A stretch of 64,000 nucleotides of DNA from Brevibacterium paucivorans (GTDB lineage Bacteria > Actinomycetota > Actinomycetes > Actinomycetales > Brevibacteriaceae). The position numbers and the translations under genes are program-made. Where the stretch lies: contig NZ_JAFBCP010000001.1 of NCBI RefSeq assembly GCF_016907735.1, forward strand, positions 1,736,001 to 1,800,000, read 5' to 3'. The notes beneath the pieces were generated by a model that was given only the letters and a program-made list of their open reading frames with translations, was not told where the DNA came from and searched no databases. Positions 18,290 through 27,235 of this stretch are shown here, one piece after another. The first letter of the stretch is position 1. Every line of letters starts with the position of its first letter.

Positions 18290-19259
18290 ATTCGTCGGAG
18301 CCGCCACCCGCGCTAGCCACACTTACCGCGCCAGCCGCGCCGACCTCGGCCCCTTCTCCTTCACTGCCCGTGTTAGCGGTACGCAAGGACTTGCGCCACC
18401 AGTAGATCATCAGCAACACAATCAAAACGGCCGCAGCCAAAATCGCCCACATCCACCACTGCCACTGCACACCAGAACCGTCAAAGACCGAATCGTCACT
18501 GGGGTCCATAGGAACCTGGTGGCCGGTGAGCAACAGTCGGTGTGTGTTAATGCCGTACGGGGTGCACGTAATCAACGTGACCAGGTCCTTACCCTCTTCA
18601 CGCTTGAGTGAACTGGTGTCAGAAGGCTCCACTACACGGATGTCATCGACCAAGTACTTGAGTTTCTTACCACCCACAGCAATGTAGAAGGCATCACCCT
18701 TCTGAACCTTGTCGAGGTTGTCCCACATGGTCGCATCCTGCAAACCAGTGTGAGCCGACAACGCAGCATGTCGACCTTCACCATCGCCCTTGCCACCCAC
18801 AGGCAAGTCGGTGCCGTAAAGGTGGCCGACACCTCGGGTCAGGGCTTTTTCTGAAGTTCCGTGGTAAATGGGCAGATCCGAACCGATCGACGGGATCACA
18901 ATACGGCCCATCGCGTCCGTTTGGTCAAGAACAGATAGGTACTCTTCGTAGCGCTTGTATTCGGGGGAGTCCTGGTCGTCAGACGTGGTCCACGCATCGC
19001 TGACGCTGATCTGCCCCAACTCCTTGTTATATGCGTGCGCTTCATCCCACGCCTTATTTAGTGCCTCTGGCGGTGCGTGTTTCTCGAGCTTGGAGTACTC
19101 AGATGCCGCCCGGCTCTGCTGAAAATTGTTCCACTGTGTAGCCACAACCGGATACAACAGGACACCCAGGCCAACCACTACAAGCGCCAGTGCAATGTAG
19201 CCATTGGCGTTGAGACGTTTGCGCTTTGCGCCACCACGTTTACTGGAGTGTCGCCCCAT
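18288..19259 (-). CDS. Second class C sortase
   Basis: 323 residues and clearly paralogous to the sortase at 13091 (shared KLEKHAPPE/KLEKSVPQE region, LPIYHGTS, GHLYGTDLPVGG). N-terminal helix 22-42, His in LSAHTGLQ, Cys232 in TLITCTPYG, C-terminal membrane helix and an Ala/Gly/Ser-rich tail. The lid has a DAW rather than DPW motif. GAGGAG precedes the ATG. It converges on the pilus operon and is downstream of two other surface genes on its strand; its pilin substrate is not obvious nearby. Confidence 0.92.
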   Translation of the reverse strand: MGRHSSKRGGAKRKRLNANGYIALALVVVGLGVLLYPVVATQWNNFQQSRAASEYSKLEKHAPPEALNKAWDEAHAYNKELGQISVSDAWTTSDDQDSPEYKRYEEYLSVLDQTDAMGRIVIPSIGSDLPIYHGTSEKALTRGVGHLYGTDLPVGGKGDGEGRHAALSAHTGLQDATMWDNLDKVQKGDAFYIAVGGKKLKYLVDDIRVVEPSDTSSLKREEGKDLVTLITCTPYGINTHRLLLTGHQVPMDPSDDSVFDGSGVQWQWWMWAILAAAVLIVLLMIYWWRKSLRTANTGSEGEGAEVGAAGAVSVASAGGGSDE

Positions 19260-19492
19260 TGCTCCTCATCCTTACAATGCGCCCTGACGACGCGTATTTA
19301 CAGCGCGCCTTTCCAGCGCATGGGGGTTACCACCTCGGCCGCAAAACCCCAACGGCAACCAACCCGGTGCATCCCAAAACTTTCAGCGTTACCAGTCTAG
19401 TGGACCTGCTACACAAGCGCCCTCGAAAACCGCCCGCGTGTGGCGCCCTTCCGGGGAAACTTGCAACCTGCAACTCGCAGATACTCGCGCGT

Positions 19493-21136
19493 TTACTCCT
19501 CAGACTTTCTACGCGCAAAAATGAACACTGCCAACAGAAGCCCAATAACACCGGCTCCCAGAAGCACCGCTAGCGACCATGGGAACGACCCGTCCTCGTC
19601 ACTGGCAGAGTCAGCTTTCTTGGCCTTTCCACTCTTAGAAGGCTCAGCGGACGCGCTTGTGTGGTTCTCATACGACGGCTCGGGGCCCGCGATGACGTCC
19701 TCACTCGCGTCACCCGCATCGTCGGGGTTGCGCGGCACCGGGTCAGAATAATCAGGCGCACGAGTCTGCTCATCACCCGAATTACCCGGCGCCCAGTCTG
19801 CTCCCGCCTGACCGGGAACCGTGCCGTTACCGGTATCCGGGTCTTGGGTACGGTCGTTGGCATCCGGGTCGCCGTCGCCGTCCTTGTTCTTGTCATCCGG
19901 TTTCTGTTGGCCATCCTGGTCGCCACCCTGGCCGTCCTGGTCGCCACCCTGACCGTCCTGACCATCCGGACGCTCGCCAGGCTGACGCTCGTCTTCACCC
20001 GGCGGAATCTGCTCAGGTGGTTCGTTGGCGGGTGGTTCTGTTACCGGTGGCTCGTCAATAGGTGGATTCGGCCGAGGTGGCTCCTGGTCATCGCTGTCGT
20101 CTCCAGGTGGCGTTCGGCCATCGTCTGGGGGAGTCGTGGGGCTCGGTTTTGGTCTGGGGGACGCCGGAGGCTCAGGTGTGGGCTCATTAATGAACTCCAC
20201 GGACCCGTTTTCGACCTTCAGCTTCACAACCCGCGGGTCGACCTGTTCACCTTTATTTTGAGGCTTTCTGGTATCGACGTGGAAGACTCTGCCATCCTCG
20301 CCGATGATGAAGTCGTGCGTCCGCACCGACCCGTCCTCTGCGCGCTCAACCGCGCTGAACGTGCTTCCTTCAGTTGCGGGTTTGCCGTCCACATACACCT
20401 GGTACCACTCGCCGCGGTTCTTCATCGACGAAGGTTTGACAGGTTTTTTCGGTTCCTCAGTAGGCTCGTCTGAGGGTTCTTCGGAGGGTTCGTCCGCTGG
20501 GTCGGGAGTGGGCTCCTGTGTTGGCTCAGACGTGGGCTCGTCTGTTGGCTCCGTGGTCGGTTCTGGCGTTGATTCTGATTCCGAAGAAGTCTGTTTGTCC
20601 GGCGTCGGCTCCGCGGTAGGGGTGGGCTCCGCAGTAGGCGTCGGCTCCGCAGTAGGCGTCGGCTCCGCAGTAGGCGTCGGCTCCACGGTAGGGGTGGGCT
20701 CAACGATAGGTGCCGGCCCAGTTTCTGCCTCCGTTGTGGAGTCAGGTTTCTTCGTTGGTTCCGAGGTGGGTGTTGGTTCCGGCTCGGAAGTCGGCGCGTC
20801 CGTAGGTTCCGGGCTGGCCTCGGAGGTCGGCTCTGCAGTTGGTTCAGGCGAAGGCTCAGCAGTTGGCTCAGCGGATGGTTCAGCCGTCGGCTCAGGCTCA
20901 GCAGTCGGTTCCGGCGTGGGCTCGGCATTTGTGACCGGCTCCGGCTCAGGCGCAGGGCTGGCCTCAGGACTAGAATCCGGGCTGGTCTCCGGCTCAAGAG
21001 CAGGGCTAGGCTCTGGGCTCGGTTCCGCCCGCGTTTCCGAGGTGGTGTCAACGGGCTGTGACGTGGCTGCAAGTGCGGGCGCACCACCGAGCATCACAGC
21101 GACGCACGCTGTGGCAAATAGTGCTGTAATCCGCAT
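19493..21136 (-). CDS. Secreted Pro/Glu/Thr repeat membrane-anchored protein
   Basis: 547 residues from ATG 21136. A second ATG nine bases upstream (21145) abuts the AGGAA ribosome site, so the inner start, nine bases from it, is more likely. Signal peptide about 1-24; residues 30-250 are acidic proline repeats (EPTPTA units); a small folded domain near [11 protein letters not shown] to VEFINEP; a second Pro/Asp/Gly/Gln-rich stretch with GGDQDGQ repeats; a single C-terminal helix and ARRKSEE. There is no LPXTG, so it is probably membrane-held. Wall-spanning stalk is the likely role. Sits between a sortase and a propeller protein. Confidence 0.78.
   Translation of the reverse strand: MRITALFATACVAVMLGGAPALAATSQPVDTTSETRAEPSPEPSPALEPETSPDSSPEASPAPEPEPVTNAEPTPEPTAEPEPTAEPSAEPTAEPSPEPTAEPTSEASPEPTDAPTSEPEPTPTSEPTKKPDSTTEAETGPAPIVEPTPTVEPTPTAEPTPTAEPTPTAEPTPTAEPTPDKQTSSESESTPEPTTEPTDEPTSEPTQEPTPDPADEPSEEPSDEPTEEPKKPVKPSSMKNRGEWYQVYVDGKPATEGSTFSAVERAEDGSVRTHDFIIGEDGRVFHVDTRKPQNKGEQVDPRVVKLKVENGSVEFINEPTPEPPASPRPKPSPTTPPDDGRTPPGDDSDDQEPPRPNPPIDEPPVTEPPANEPPEQIPPGEDERQPGERPDGQDGQGGDQDGQGGDQDGQQKPDDKNKDGDGDPDANDRTQDPDTGNGTVPGQAGADWAPGNSGDEQTRAPDYSDPVPRNPDDAGDASEDVIAGPEPSYENHTSASAEPSKSGKAKKADSASDEDGSFPWSLAVLLGAGVIGLLLAVFIFARRKSEE
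20601..20708 (-). repeat. Six tandem 18-bp units in the Pro/Glu repeat gene
   Basis: Six head-to-tail 18-base units starting at 20601; units 3 and 4 are identical and the others differ at one to five positions. They encode the EPTPTA hexapeptide. Slippage here could change stalk length between strains. Confidence 0.85.
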
Positions 21137-21207
21137 GTTAAACATTTCCTGCCCGTGTGGTTCTTCCGGTCATTTATGCTACCTAATTTGCCGTGGTCCG
21201 CATGGTT

Positions 21208-22857
21208 TTACTTGGTGTATCCGCTGATTGTGTCTGGATTGCTACGCACAATGGCGAAGCTTTCGTCTTTGCCGACTGCTAAAAGTTTCGCACTTGATTT
21301 GTACGCCACGTTGTTCGCGATGAGTGCTTGTGTGCCGTTCACTGTGGCGGGGGTGATGTTGCCACGTGGTTCGTTAAAGGCAACATCGTCTACAGTACCG
21401 TCTTGAACAAGCAGCCCGTCTTCCATTGAGAACATGTACGGGCCGAACGTGGCCAACTGGTATCCCTGTCCGCGCACCCAGTTCGCTTCGCCAACTGCAT
21501 CGGTGCTTGCTGCCACTGTTGAGGCGATCTTCCCGGTATCCAACTGGTGAACGACCACCTGAATTCTGTGCCCACTGGAAACAGACGAACCGGCCTCGCC
21601 CCACAAGGTGACCACTTTTCCGTGCCCCGCGCTCACCCAGCGAATGACGTGGAGGTTCTCATCTGGCTTTTCGAGCTCAACCTTCTTCACCTCGCCGTTT
21701 TCCACGTTTGTCACCGAAAGCGGTCCGGCAAACCTCGCGGATATAAGCGAATCACCGTCGAGCGCCATAGGGGTGGACCCTGGGTCAGGTGTGGGAAGTT
21801 GTTTCAACCCGTCCATGCCGAAAGTCGACAACTGGTTACCTGACTTAATCAGCACGTGCGTCCCAGCCGACGACATCCGCGCACCCTCCGGCAGCTTGTA
21901 TTCGCGTGCATCCTTCTCGCCATCGATCAGTGCGTGCGCGGTATCGCCAATACGCCAGACAAGCGCGGCCTTGGACTCGATATGGGTGTCCACGGCGAAC
22001 TCCAACTGCCCGTCAGCGGTGGATTCGTACTTCGTCTCCCCGTTACTGGGGTCCAGAACTGTGAGCTTCTTCCCGTCGATGATCAGCACGCCTCGGTCTG
22101 AGGCAGTCACGGACGCCCCGGCCGGCACCTTGTGCTCCCAGGCTGCGCGCTGGCCAAAACCGGGCACGGGCTCTCGCTGGTCTTCCACCGAACGCAATCC
22201 GGTGGGGTTTTGGCCCCCCGACGACTCGATGCTTTGTGGCGAACCATTGTCCGGCGACCCGATGAAATGCGGTGCAAAGTACGCCGCAACCACACCCACG
22301 AGCAGAACCGCCAACACGATGCCTGGGATTGTCAGCCCACGTTTTGATTTGCGTGTCGCTTTGTTGGACCGTGGCTCCTTTGCTGGGGTAGCCCCATTTG
22401 TTGCCCGAGGTGTCCCCTGGGTCTTACTTCCACCCGCACCTGCCGTTGCTGCCGGTGAGGGCTGTGGCGCGGGTCCGGAGAATCTGTCCGGTCGGCCGGC
22501 AGGCGCACTGTCAGCCCAGTTGCCACGCGGGGGAGGGGTGATTGGTTGGGTTGGTTCTGTTGGATCCGCCGGCGCGGTTGGTTGCGTTGGCGGTTGTTGT
22601 GGTTTGGGTGGGTGCGTTGGTTTATTGGACGCCCGAGGTGGTTCCCCGCTGGGTGCCAGTCGCCCTTCCGGTGTGAAGGTGAGGTCGCGTGAGGTGTCGC
22701 CGTCTTGTACTGAGATGTTGACCGGCTGTTGCTTGTGCCGCGCGTACCGTGCGAGTTCGCTCATCGCCGCGCCGAGGTCGGGGAAGCTCTGCTCGGTCCC
22801 ATCGAGCGTGAGATGCGCCGTGCGGTCGGCGTCGACAGTCACCTCAACACGTGGCAT
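21208..22857 (-). CDS. Single-pass membrane protein with extracellular propeller-like domain
   Basis: 549 residues. A short cytoplasmic domain (1-65, VEVTVDADRTAHLTLDG), a Pro/Thr-rich linker (70-165), a basic stop sequence and one membrane helix (LTIPGIVLAVLLVGVVAAYF, about 175-195), then about 350 residues of beta-rich sequence with repeated strand patterns such as VLIIDGKKLTVLDPSNGE, resembling PQQ-type propeller blades. No catalytic motif. First gene of the minus-strand set leading to the repeat protein and second sortase. Function unknown; an exported scaffold or sensor is possible. Confidence 0.75.
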   Translation of the reverse strand: MPRVEVTVDADRTAHLTLDGTEQSFPDLGAAMSELARYARHKQQPVNISVQDGDTSRDLTFTPEGRLAPSGEPPRASNKPTHPPKPQQPPTQPTAPADPTEPTQPITPPPRGNWADSAPAGRPDRFSGPAPQPSPAATAGAGGSKTQGTPRATNGATPAKEPRSNKATRKSKRGLTIPGIVLAVLLVGVVAAYFAPHFIGSPDNGSPQSIESSGGQNPTGLRSVEDQREPVPGFGQRAAWEHKVPAGASVTASDRGVLIIDGKKLTVLDPSNGETKYESTADGQLEFAVDTHIESKAALVWRIGDTAHALIDGEKDAREYKLPEGARMSSAGTHVLIKSGNQLSTFGMDGLKQLPTPDPGSTPMALDGDSLISARFAGPLSVTNVENGEVKKVELEKPDENLHVIRWVSAGHGKVVTLWGEAGSSVSSGHRIQVVVHQLDTGKIASTVAASTDAVGEANWVRGQGYQLATFGPYMFSMEDGLLVQDGTVDDVAFNEPRGNITPATVNGTQALIANNVAYKSSAKLLAVGKDESFAIVRSNPDTISGYTK

Positions 22858-22984
22858 AGAAATGGGACCTCGATTTCTTCAAGCGGGAAAGCGTTCTTAA
22901 AGCCTAGCTATCTTTTTGTTGTAAGCGTGTTGCTTTCGCCAAACTGTTACCGGGTTTAATTGAATCGTGACTCCGTGAACGTAT

Positions 22985-23014
22985 TTGCAAATGGTGCGCG
23001 AGCGGGTCTAAGAT
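22985..23014 (+). promoter_or_regulatory. tRNA-His promoter
   Basis: TTGCAA (22985-22990) and TAAGAT (23009-23014) with 18 bases between, about 30 bases upstream of the tRNA. Confidence 0.55.
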
Positions 23015-23044
23015 TATCTCTGCTGTCTGTGCAAGACGGTAATG

Positions 23045-23120
23045 GTGGCTATAGCTCAGCTGGTAGAGCACCGCGTTGTGGTCGCGGGGGTCGCGGGTTC
23101 AAGTCCCGTTAGCCACCCCA
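23045..23120 (+). tRNA. tRNA-His (anticodon GTG)
   Basis: Acceptor GTGGCTA pairs with TAGCCAC, anticodon arm CCGCGTTGTGGTCGCGG shows GTG, T arm CGGGTTCAAGTCCCG. The base before (G23044) can serve as the His-specific G-1 opposite discriminator C73, and CCA is encoded at 23118-23120. Confidence 0.97.
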
Positions 23121-23122
23121 GG

Positions 23123-23192
23123 TGAAATCTCGGGACATCGTTCGCTCGATGTTCCGAGATTTTTGCGTTTTGGAGTGCTGATGTGTCGGGTC
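23123..23192 (+). repeat. tRNA-distal repeat, copy 2
   Basis: Matches 10349-10419 over about 70 bases, including about 30 bases beyond the terminator hairpin. Confidence 0.75.
23126..23165 (+). terminator. Terminator after tRNA-His
   Basis: Stem aatctcgggacatcg with cgatgttccgagatt (one G-T pair) and a TTTTT tract. It shares sequence with the tRNA-Leu terminator. Confidence 0.9.
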
Positions 23193-23278
23193 CTAGTTCG
23201 GGTTAATGCTCAAAAGCCCGTGACAGATTGTGACTGGCTCCGCTCGAACGCCCTCTGACCCGGGGTATATTCTTTGCA

Positions 23279-23381
23279 GGTTCAAGAGTTGTAGCTTTCA
23301 GTACCTGGCTGGCTGCACGGCAACCCTCTCCACCGAGCGGGGTGCCCCAGGGGAAGAACCGGCATGATCAACCGTTCATGC
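23279..23381 (+). ncRNA. SAM-IV type riboswitch
   Basis: P1 pairs ggttc (23279-23283) with gaacc (23356-23360). The conserved S-adenosylmethionine core is present: cggcaaccct, then a short hairpin, then gcggggtgccccagggga before P1 closes. A downstream hairpin gcatga/tcatgc (23362-23367 with 23376-23381), the extra stem characteristic of SAM-IV, follows immediately. A TATATT box (23266) sits just upstream as a likely -10. SAM-IV elements in actinobacteria usually repress methionine or sulfur genes when SAM is abundant. Here the next gene, 50 bases on, is unrecognised. Confidence 0.82.
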
Positions 23382-23431
23382 AAGTCGATGGATACCCGCG
23401 CGCACGCTGGGATCTGGTAAGGAACATTCTC

Positions 23432-23953
23432 ATGTCTAAAAACCGCAATGGCGCAGGTGCTAGCACATCTAACTACCGCAAATCCTCGGACGGATGGGGT
23501 GCTGTCCCTGAAGGTGATCGCCCTCTGTGGTCTCGCTATATGCTCGACTACTGCCCTTGGTTTCCTGGAGCCACCGTTATGACGCTGATCGCAGACGGAA
23601 TCGTCAATGGCGGTACCCGTGCCCCTCAAGTGTGGAAAGAGACGGCCCAAGAACTGCATGGCGCCGGCTTCACCCCGCTCCGCTACTTCTTGCTCGCTGA
23701 ACTGTTGTCAGGTGCGCGAAAGAAGGGCGAACTAAATGAAGAAGCGCATGGTCATCTGTTTAAACAGTGGTACCAGGAACCATTTCCAGCTTTCCAGCTC
23801 GAGGCCCAAGCTTGGAAGCCCTGGCTCGAACGACTCCAACAGGCGCAGTCGCCCACCCGGGCGCTCAGCCACATGCTCAACGGGGCGAAACAGGCCCCGC
23901 TAGGCATGGTGATCAGTCTTTCTGGAGCGCCCACACGCATCGTTTCTGACTGA
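23432..23953 (+). CDS. Unrecognised protein under SAM-IV riboswitch control
   Basis: 173 residues from ATG 23432, chosen because AAGGA lies eight bases upstream and the longer frame from 23342 runs through the riboswitch. The N-terminus is polar (SKNRNGAGASTSNYRKSS), the rest helical with many Trp/Phe/Pro (WSRYMLDYCPWFPGA, FKQWYQEPFPAFQLEAQAWKPWLERL). No signal peptide, membrane helix or familiar motif. The riboswitch suggests a role in methionine, SAM or sulfur metabolism or in uptake of such compounds, but nothing in the protein itself shows this. Confidence 0.7.
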   Translation: MSKNRNGAGASTSNYRKSSDGWGAVPEGDRPLWSRYMLDYCPWFPGATVMTLIADGIVNGGTRAPQVWKETAQELHGAGFTPLRYFLLAELLSGARKKGELNEEAHGHLFKQWYQEPFPAFQLEAQAWKPWLERLQQAQSPTRALSHMLNGAKQAPLGMVISLSGAPTRIVSD

Positions 23954-24018
23954 CCATATGTGGAGTGTCTCGCCACGCCAAGCGGGTCGACGGCGATCTC
24001 TGCCGTCTGTGCAAGACA

Positions 24019-24072
24019 GCGCAAAACGAGCGAAACTACGCAATATAATGCGCAGTTTCGCTCACTTTGCGC
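24019..24072. repeat. 54-bp palindromic repeat, copy A
   Basis: 24-base arms 24019-24042 and 24049-24072 around a six-base loop; arms pair at 21 of 24 positions. Right arm reads tgcgcagtttcgctcacttt and ends in gcgc. Located 65 bases after the preceding gene and upstream of the deacetylase. Confidence 0.85.
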
Positions 24073-24125
24073 CGTCAGCAACCCCTTCGCCTTTACACCG
24101 CACCTCATGCCGTTAGGCTAATTGT

Positions 24126-24896
24126 GTGAGCCGATTGTTTCGCCTGATCTACCACCCGCACTTTGGGGTGCGTTCGCGTGCTTGGGCTAAGCGCGTCATG
24201 GCCATTGCTGCCTTACTGTCGCTCCTGGCAGTTTCAATTCCGATTGCAATGGAGAAAATCTCCACATCGCGCAACTACCAGCTTTTTGGCGGACTCATTA
24301 ACCACGTGGACACTGAAAAGAAACTCATCGCGCTCACATTCGACGACGGCCCAGATGAACACACCGACCAAATCGTTTCGATGCTCGACGAACTCGATGT
24401 TCGCGCCACCTTCTTTGTCATTGGCTCAGCCATGGAAAAGTACCCGGAATACGGGCGCAAACTGGCACACCACGGCCATGAGCTAGGAAACCACACGTTC
24501 AACCACCGCCCCATGCTAGGTGTTTCATACACCACGGTGGCCAAGGAACTCTCAGCCTCAGATGCCCTGATCCGTAAAGCGGGCTACTACGGCCCCGTTC
24601 ACTTCAGGCCCCCATATGGCAAGAAGGGTGCGGTCCTTCCCATGTACTTGCGTGCCCATGAACGCACCACAGTGATGTGGAGCAACCACCCTGAAGACTT
24701 CACCCGGCGCAAGCCTCAGTCCACCACCGAAATCGTCAACTACGCCGTCAAGCACGCGAAACCTGGCGACATCATGATCCTGCACCCCTGGTACGGACGC
24801 GAAAACATCCGCAGCGCCATTCCTTACATCGTGAAAGAACTACGCTCGCAAGGCTACGAGTTCGTCACGCTGTCTGAGTTGCGTGCCCGCGCGTAA
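24126..24896 (+). CDS. Polysaccharide deacetylase (NodB/CE4 family)
   Basis: 256 residues. A single N-terminal membrane helix (about 24-42) places the enzyme outside. The NodB domain has TFDDGPD (metal and catalytic Asp near residue 75), the HxxxH pair in HELGNHTFNH, RPPYGKKG (motif 3) and the late LHPWYG histidine (motif 5). Such enzymes remove acetyl groups from N-acetylglucosamine in peptidoglycan or surface glycans. GTG start at 24126; the ribosome site is poor. It is bracketed by two copies of the 54-bp palindrome and precedes a convergent glycosyltransferase, so surface-glycan editing is plausible. Confidence 0.92.
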   Translation: MSRLFRLIYHPHFGVRSRAWAKRVMAIAALLSLLAVSIPIAMEKISTSRNYQLFGGLINHVDTEKKLIALTFDDGPDEHTDQIVSMLDELDVRATFFVIGSAMEKYPEYGRKLAHHGHELGNHTFNHRPMLGVSYTTVAKELSASDALIRKAGYYGPVHFRPPYGKKGAVLPMYLRAHERTTVMWSNHPEDFTRRKPQSTTEIVNYAVKHAKPGDIMILHPWYGRENIRSAIPYIVKELRSQGYEFVTLSELRARA

Positions 24897-24905
24897 GTTC
24901 ATACA

Positions 24906-24959
24906 GCGCAAAGTGAGCATGACGGCGCATTATTTTGCGCTGTTTTGCTCACTTTGCGC
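24906..24959. repeat. 54-bp palindromic repeat, copy B
   Basis: 24-base arms 24906-24929 and 24936-24959, six-base loop. Begins nine bases after the deacetylase stop and is the same length and orientation as copies A and C. Confidence 0.85.
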
Positions 24960-25353
24960 AGAACCCCGCGCAGAGTCACGCCCATCCATGACGCAATGGC
25001 GTAATAGGGCTCATGTTTTTCACCTCAGTGTGTTGCTGTTGACGGCACGTTGCCGAGGTGAAGGCTGGCGTTTAGTCTCCGTCTGCCACTTGTAGCGCCC
25101 CTGGACTTCTGTGCAGACCCCTGCGTAGATTTCGGGGTGAGTTCCAGTTCGTTTAGCTACAGTTCACAGGTTGGACTGTAGCTAAGCGTCTACGTAGTCC
25201 GTTACTTACAGAGTGAGGCAGTTCTGAGTCGCTCCCTATTAGTTGGACTGAAAAACCAGTCACACAGTGGGGAGTATTCCCATGCGCGCGGCATGCTCGA
25301 TGCCTGAATGGCGCGCCCGCGCATGCAGTAGGGGAGGGCGCCGAGGCCGTCTG
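24960..25353. other. Non-coding stretch with duplicated gene fragments and a hairpin
   Basis: About 31 bases from 24956 match 25379-25409 with two differences, and 25093-25117 match 25361-25385 with three; both targets are the 3' end of the glycosyltransferase gene. A perfect 11-bp hairpin, ttagctacagt (25153-25163) with actgtagctaa (25175-25185), lies between. One CCGAGGTG octamer at 25053. No gene seen. Confidence 0.65.
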
Positions 25354-27108
25354 TTACTTTTCAGCGCCCGTGGACTTCTGCGCAGAATTCCGCGCAGAGT
25401 CACGCCCAGAGTCGTGTTCGTTGCGCGCAAGCAACGAGGCACGCCGGTGAGCACCGGCCGACGTCATCTGCGCAGTCGCCAGGTCAGAGTCCGCATCGGC
25501 AACGATGGACTTCTCGGTCACATCGAACTTCTCACGGTACTTGCCCAGCAACAACCGGCCCTGCGAATACAGAGCAGTCGATGCGTTGAACGTCATGATG
25601 GTGAACGGGTACAGGAACCACTGCCCAATCATCATGAACGACCGCATACGTCCGTAGCGCACTGGCCGTGGCGTCAGTATCGACAAGAACACCAGCATGG
25701 ACACCAACAGCGAAATCATCGCGACCTGCTGGATCACACCCACAACAAACGGCATGTTGGCAACGAACGACGTCTTCGACCCGCCGCTTTGCAGCAGCGC
25801 AATCACAGGCACCCAACCACCGAACGCAATGATGATGGACACACACGCCAGCGTGACGTGCCCTTCAAGCAACATAAAGAACCGCACGGCTGCCGGCCAA
25901 AACGGCGCCTTCTTATCAGCAATTCCCTGTGCGGCATACGGCACGTCGGACGCTCCATACGACCAGCGTGCAAGCTGCTTGAACTGCGCCACAATGGACT
26001 GCTTGAGGGTTCCAGCCAGAACGGCGTCCTGGAAAATGGGCACGTGAATCGCGGTCACCTTGTAGTCCCCACCAAAGTGGAAGTAGGAGCGCCAGTACTG
26101 GTGGCCGTCCTCAACAATGGTGCGCTTGGACCAAAAGTTCATTTCCACCAAAGCGTCAAGCGACTGCGAGTGCGACGCGAAGTTACGCAACGCAAACGGG
26201 CGTACCGTTGTCGTTAAGTTAAAGAAGCAGTTAGCTGAGGCGATCACGCGCGTAATCGCCGGGGCATCCCAAATGTTGCTCAAGTACAACGCGATGGGCT
26301 GGTAGGACCGACGCTTACGCTCAGGGTCAGCGATGTATTCGTACGACACGTAGTCGAAGTAGCTTTCGTACGGCTTGTTGTCACAGTCCAGGGTGGTAAC
26401 AATGACGTTTGAGTAGTCAATCCCGTGCTCGTCCGCCCATTCCTGCACGCGATAACCGGCGTACGTAATGTTCGCACCCTTACCGGCGATCTCATCGGGG
26501 AGGTCACGCGGGTGCTTGATCAGTTCGAACTCACGGAACTTGTGCCCGTACTCATCTTTCAATCGGTTGACGGTCCGCTCGATCTCTTCACCGCCTCGTT
26601 CTTCGTATGCGAAGAAGATCGCCAGCTGTTCTCCCGGTGTTGTGGTGTACTGCAAACCACGCACGGTGGGCGCAATAACCTCATACGACTCGTTGTATGC
26701 CGCGATGATGACCGCGTGAACAATGTCGTTGGGGTGGATGTAGTCTTCCGGGTTGCTCTTCATCAGGTCGAGCAGTTCCCGGTGACGGTGTACGTTAAAC
26801 GACCCAGGCGGGCTAGGTGGCACGCGCTTCCCGTCGAGCGTTAAACCAATGTCAGTGAGGCGCGACCCCCAGTCAACGCGCGCCGAACGCTTGTACCTGT
26901 TGTATCCGCGAACCAAGTCGAACGCACCGCGCACACCTCGGATGAACATAAACCCGACGACCAGCAACACGTAAACGGAACCCACAATTGGCGAAATCGC
27001 AGAAAGCACAATGAGAAGCACCAACGCGCCGTAGCTCATCAGCGCTGGAAGCAATTCGAAGAAGCGGTAAAGCGCTCTACGCTTTCCCAATGGGATTTCG
27101 TTGTCCAC
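25354..27108 (-). CDS. Family 2 membrane glycosyltransferase
   Basis: 584 residues. Two N-terminal helices, a GT2 catalytic domain from about residue 128 (HAVIIAAYNES) with the nucleotide-sugar aspartates in TTLDCDNKP, the acceptor-base VEDGHQYW region and LARW of the Q-x-x-R-W motif, then four or more C-terminal membrane helices. This is the layout of processive or lipid-linked-glycan synthases. The last 40 residues are hydrophilic (RRASLLARNEHDSGRDSARN). It faces the deacetylase gene; a shared surface polysaccharide is a reasonable inference. Product unknown. Confidence 0.88.
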   Translation of the reverse strand: MDNEIPLGKRRALYRFFELLPALMSYGALVLLIVLSAISPIVGSVYVLLVVGFMFIRGVRGAFDLVRGYNRYKRSARVDWGSRLTDIGLTLDGKRVPPSPPGSFNVHRHRELLDLMKSNPEDYIHPNDIVHAVIIAAYNESYEVIAPTVRGLQYTTTPGEQLAIFFAYEERGGEEIERTVNRLKDEYGHKFREFELIKHPRDLPDEIAGKGANITYAGYRVQEWADEHGIDYSNVIVTTLDCDNKPYESYFDYVSYEYIADPERKRRSYQPIALYLSNIWDAPAITRVIASANCFFNLTTTVRPFALRNFASHSQSLDALVEMNFWSKRTIVEDGHQYWRSYFHFGGDYKVTAIHVPIFQDAVLAGTLKQSIVAQFKQLARWSYGASDVPYAAQGIADKKAPFWPAAVRFFMLLEGHVTLACVSIIIAFGGWVPVIALLQSGGSKTSFVANMPFVVGVIQQVAMISLLVSMLVFLSILTPRPVRYGRMRSFMMIGQWFLYPFTIMTFNASTALYSQGRLLLGKYREKFDVTEKSIVADADSDLATAQMTSAGAHRRASLLARNEHDSGRDSARNSAQKSTGAEK

Positions 27109-27235
27109 GTAATCACCTTACTTGAGTACAACAGGGCAACTTCTCATTATAAGAAGCACCTTGAGCGTTTGTGGCAGATGAGCTGTAAATAAGGTGGGGA
27201 GCTGTGTGAAACACCCCACGTTGGGCTGGCTACGG

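Noticed and set aside
20422..21227. Long plus-strand frames over the Pro/Glu-repeat gene
   Set aside because: Shadows of the minus-strand gene, which has signal peptide and membrane anchor.
21608..22900. 430-codon plus-strand frame opposite the propeller protein
   Set aside because: No ribosome site and no recognisable domain; the minus-strand gene has a clear membrane segment and ordered domains.
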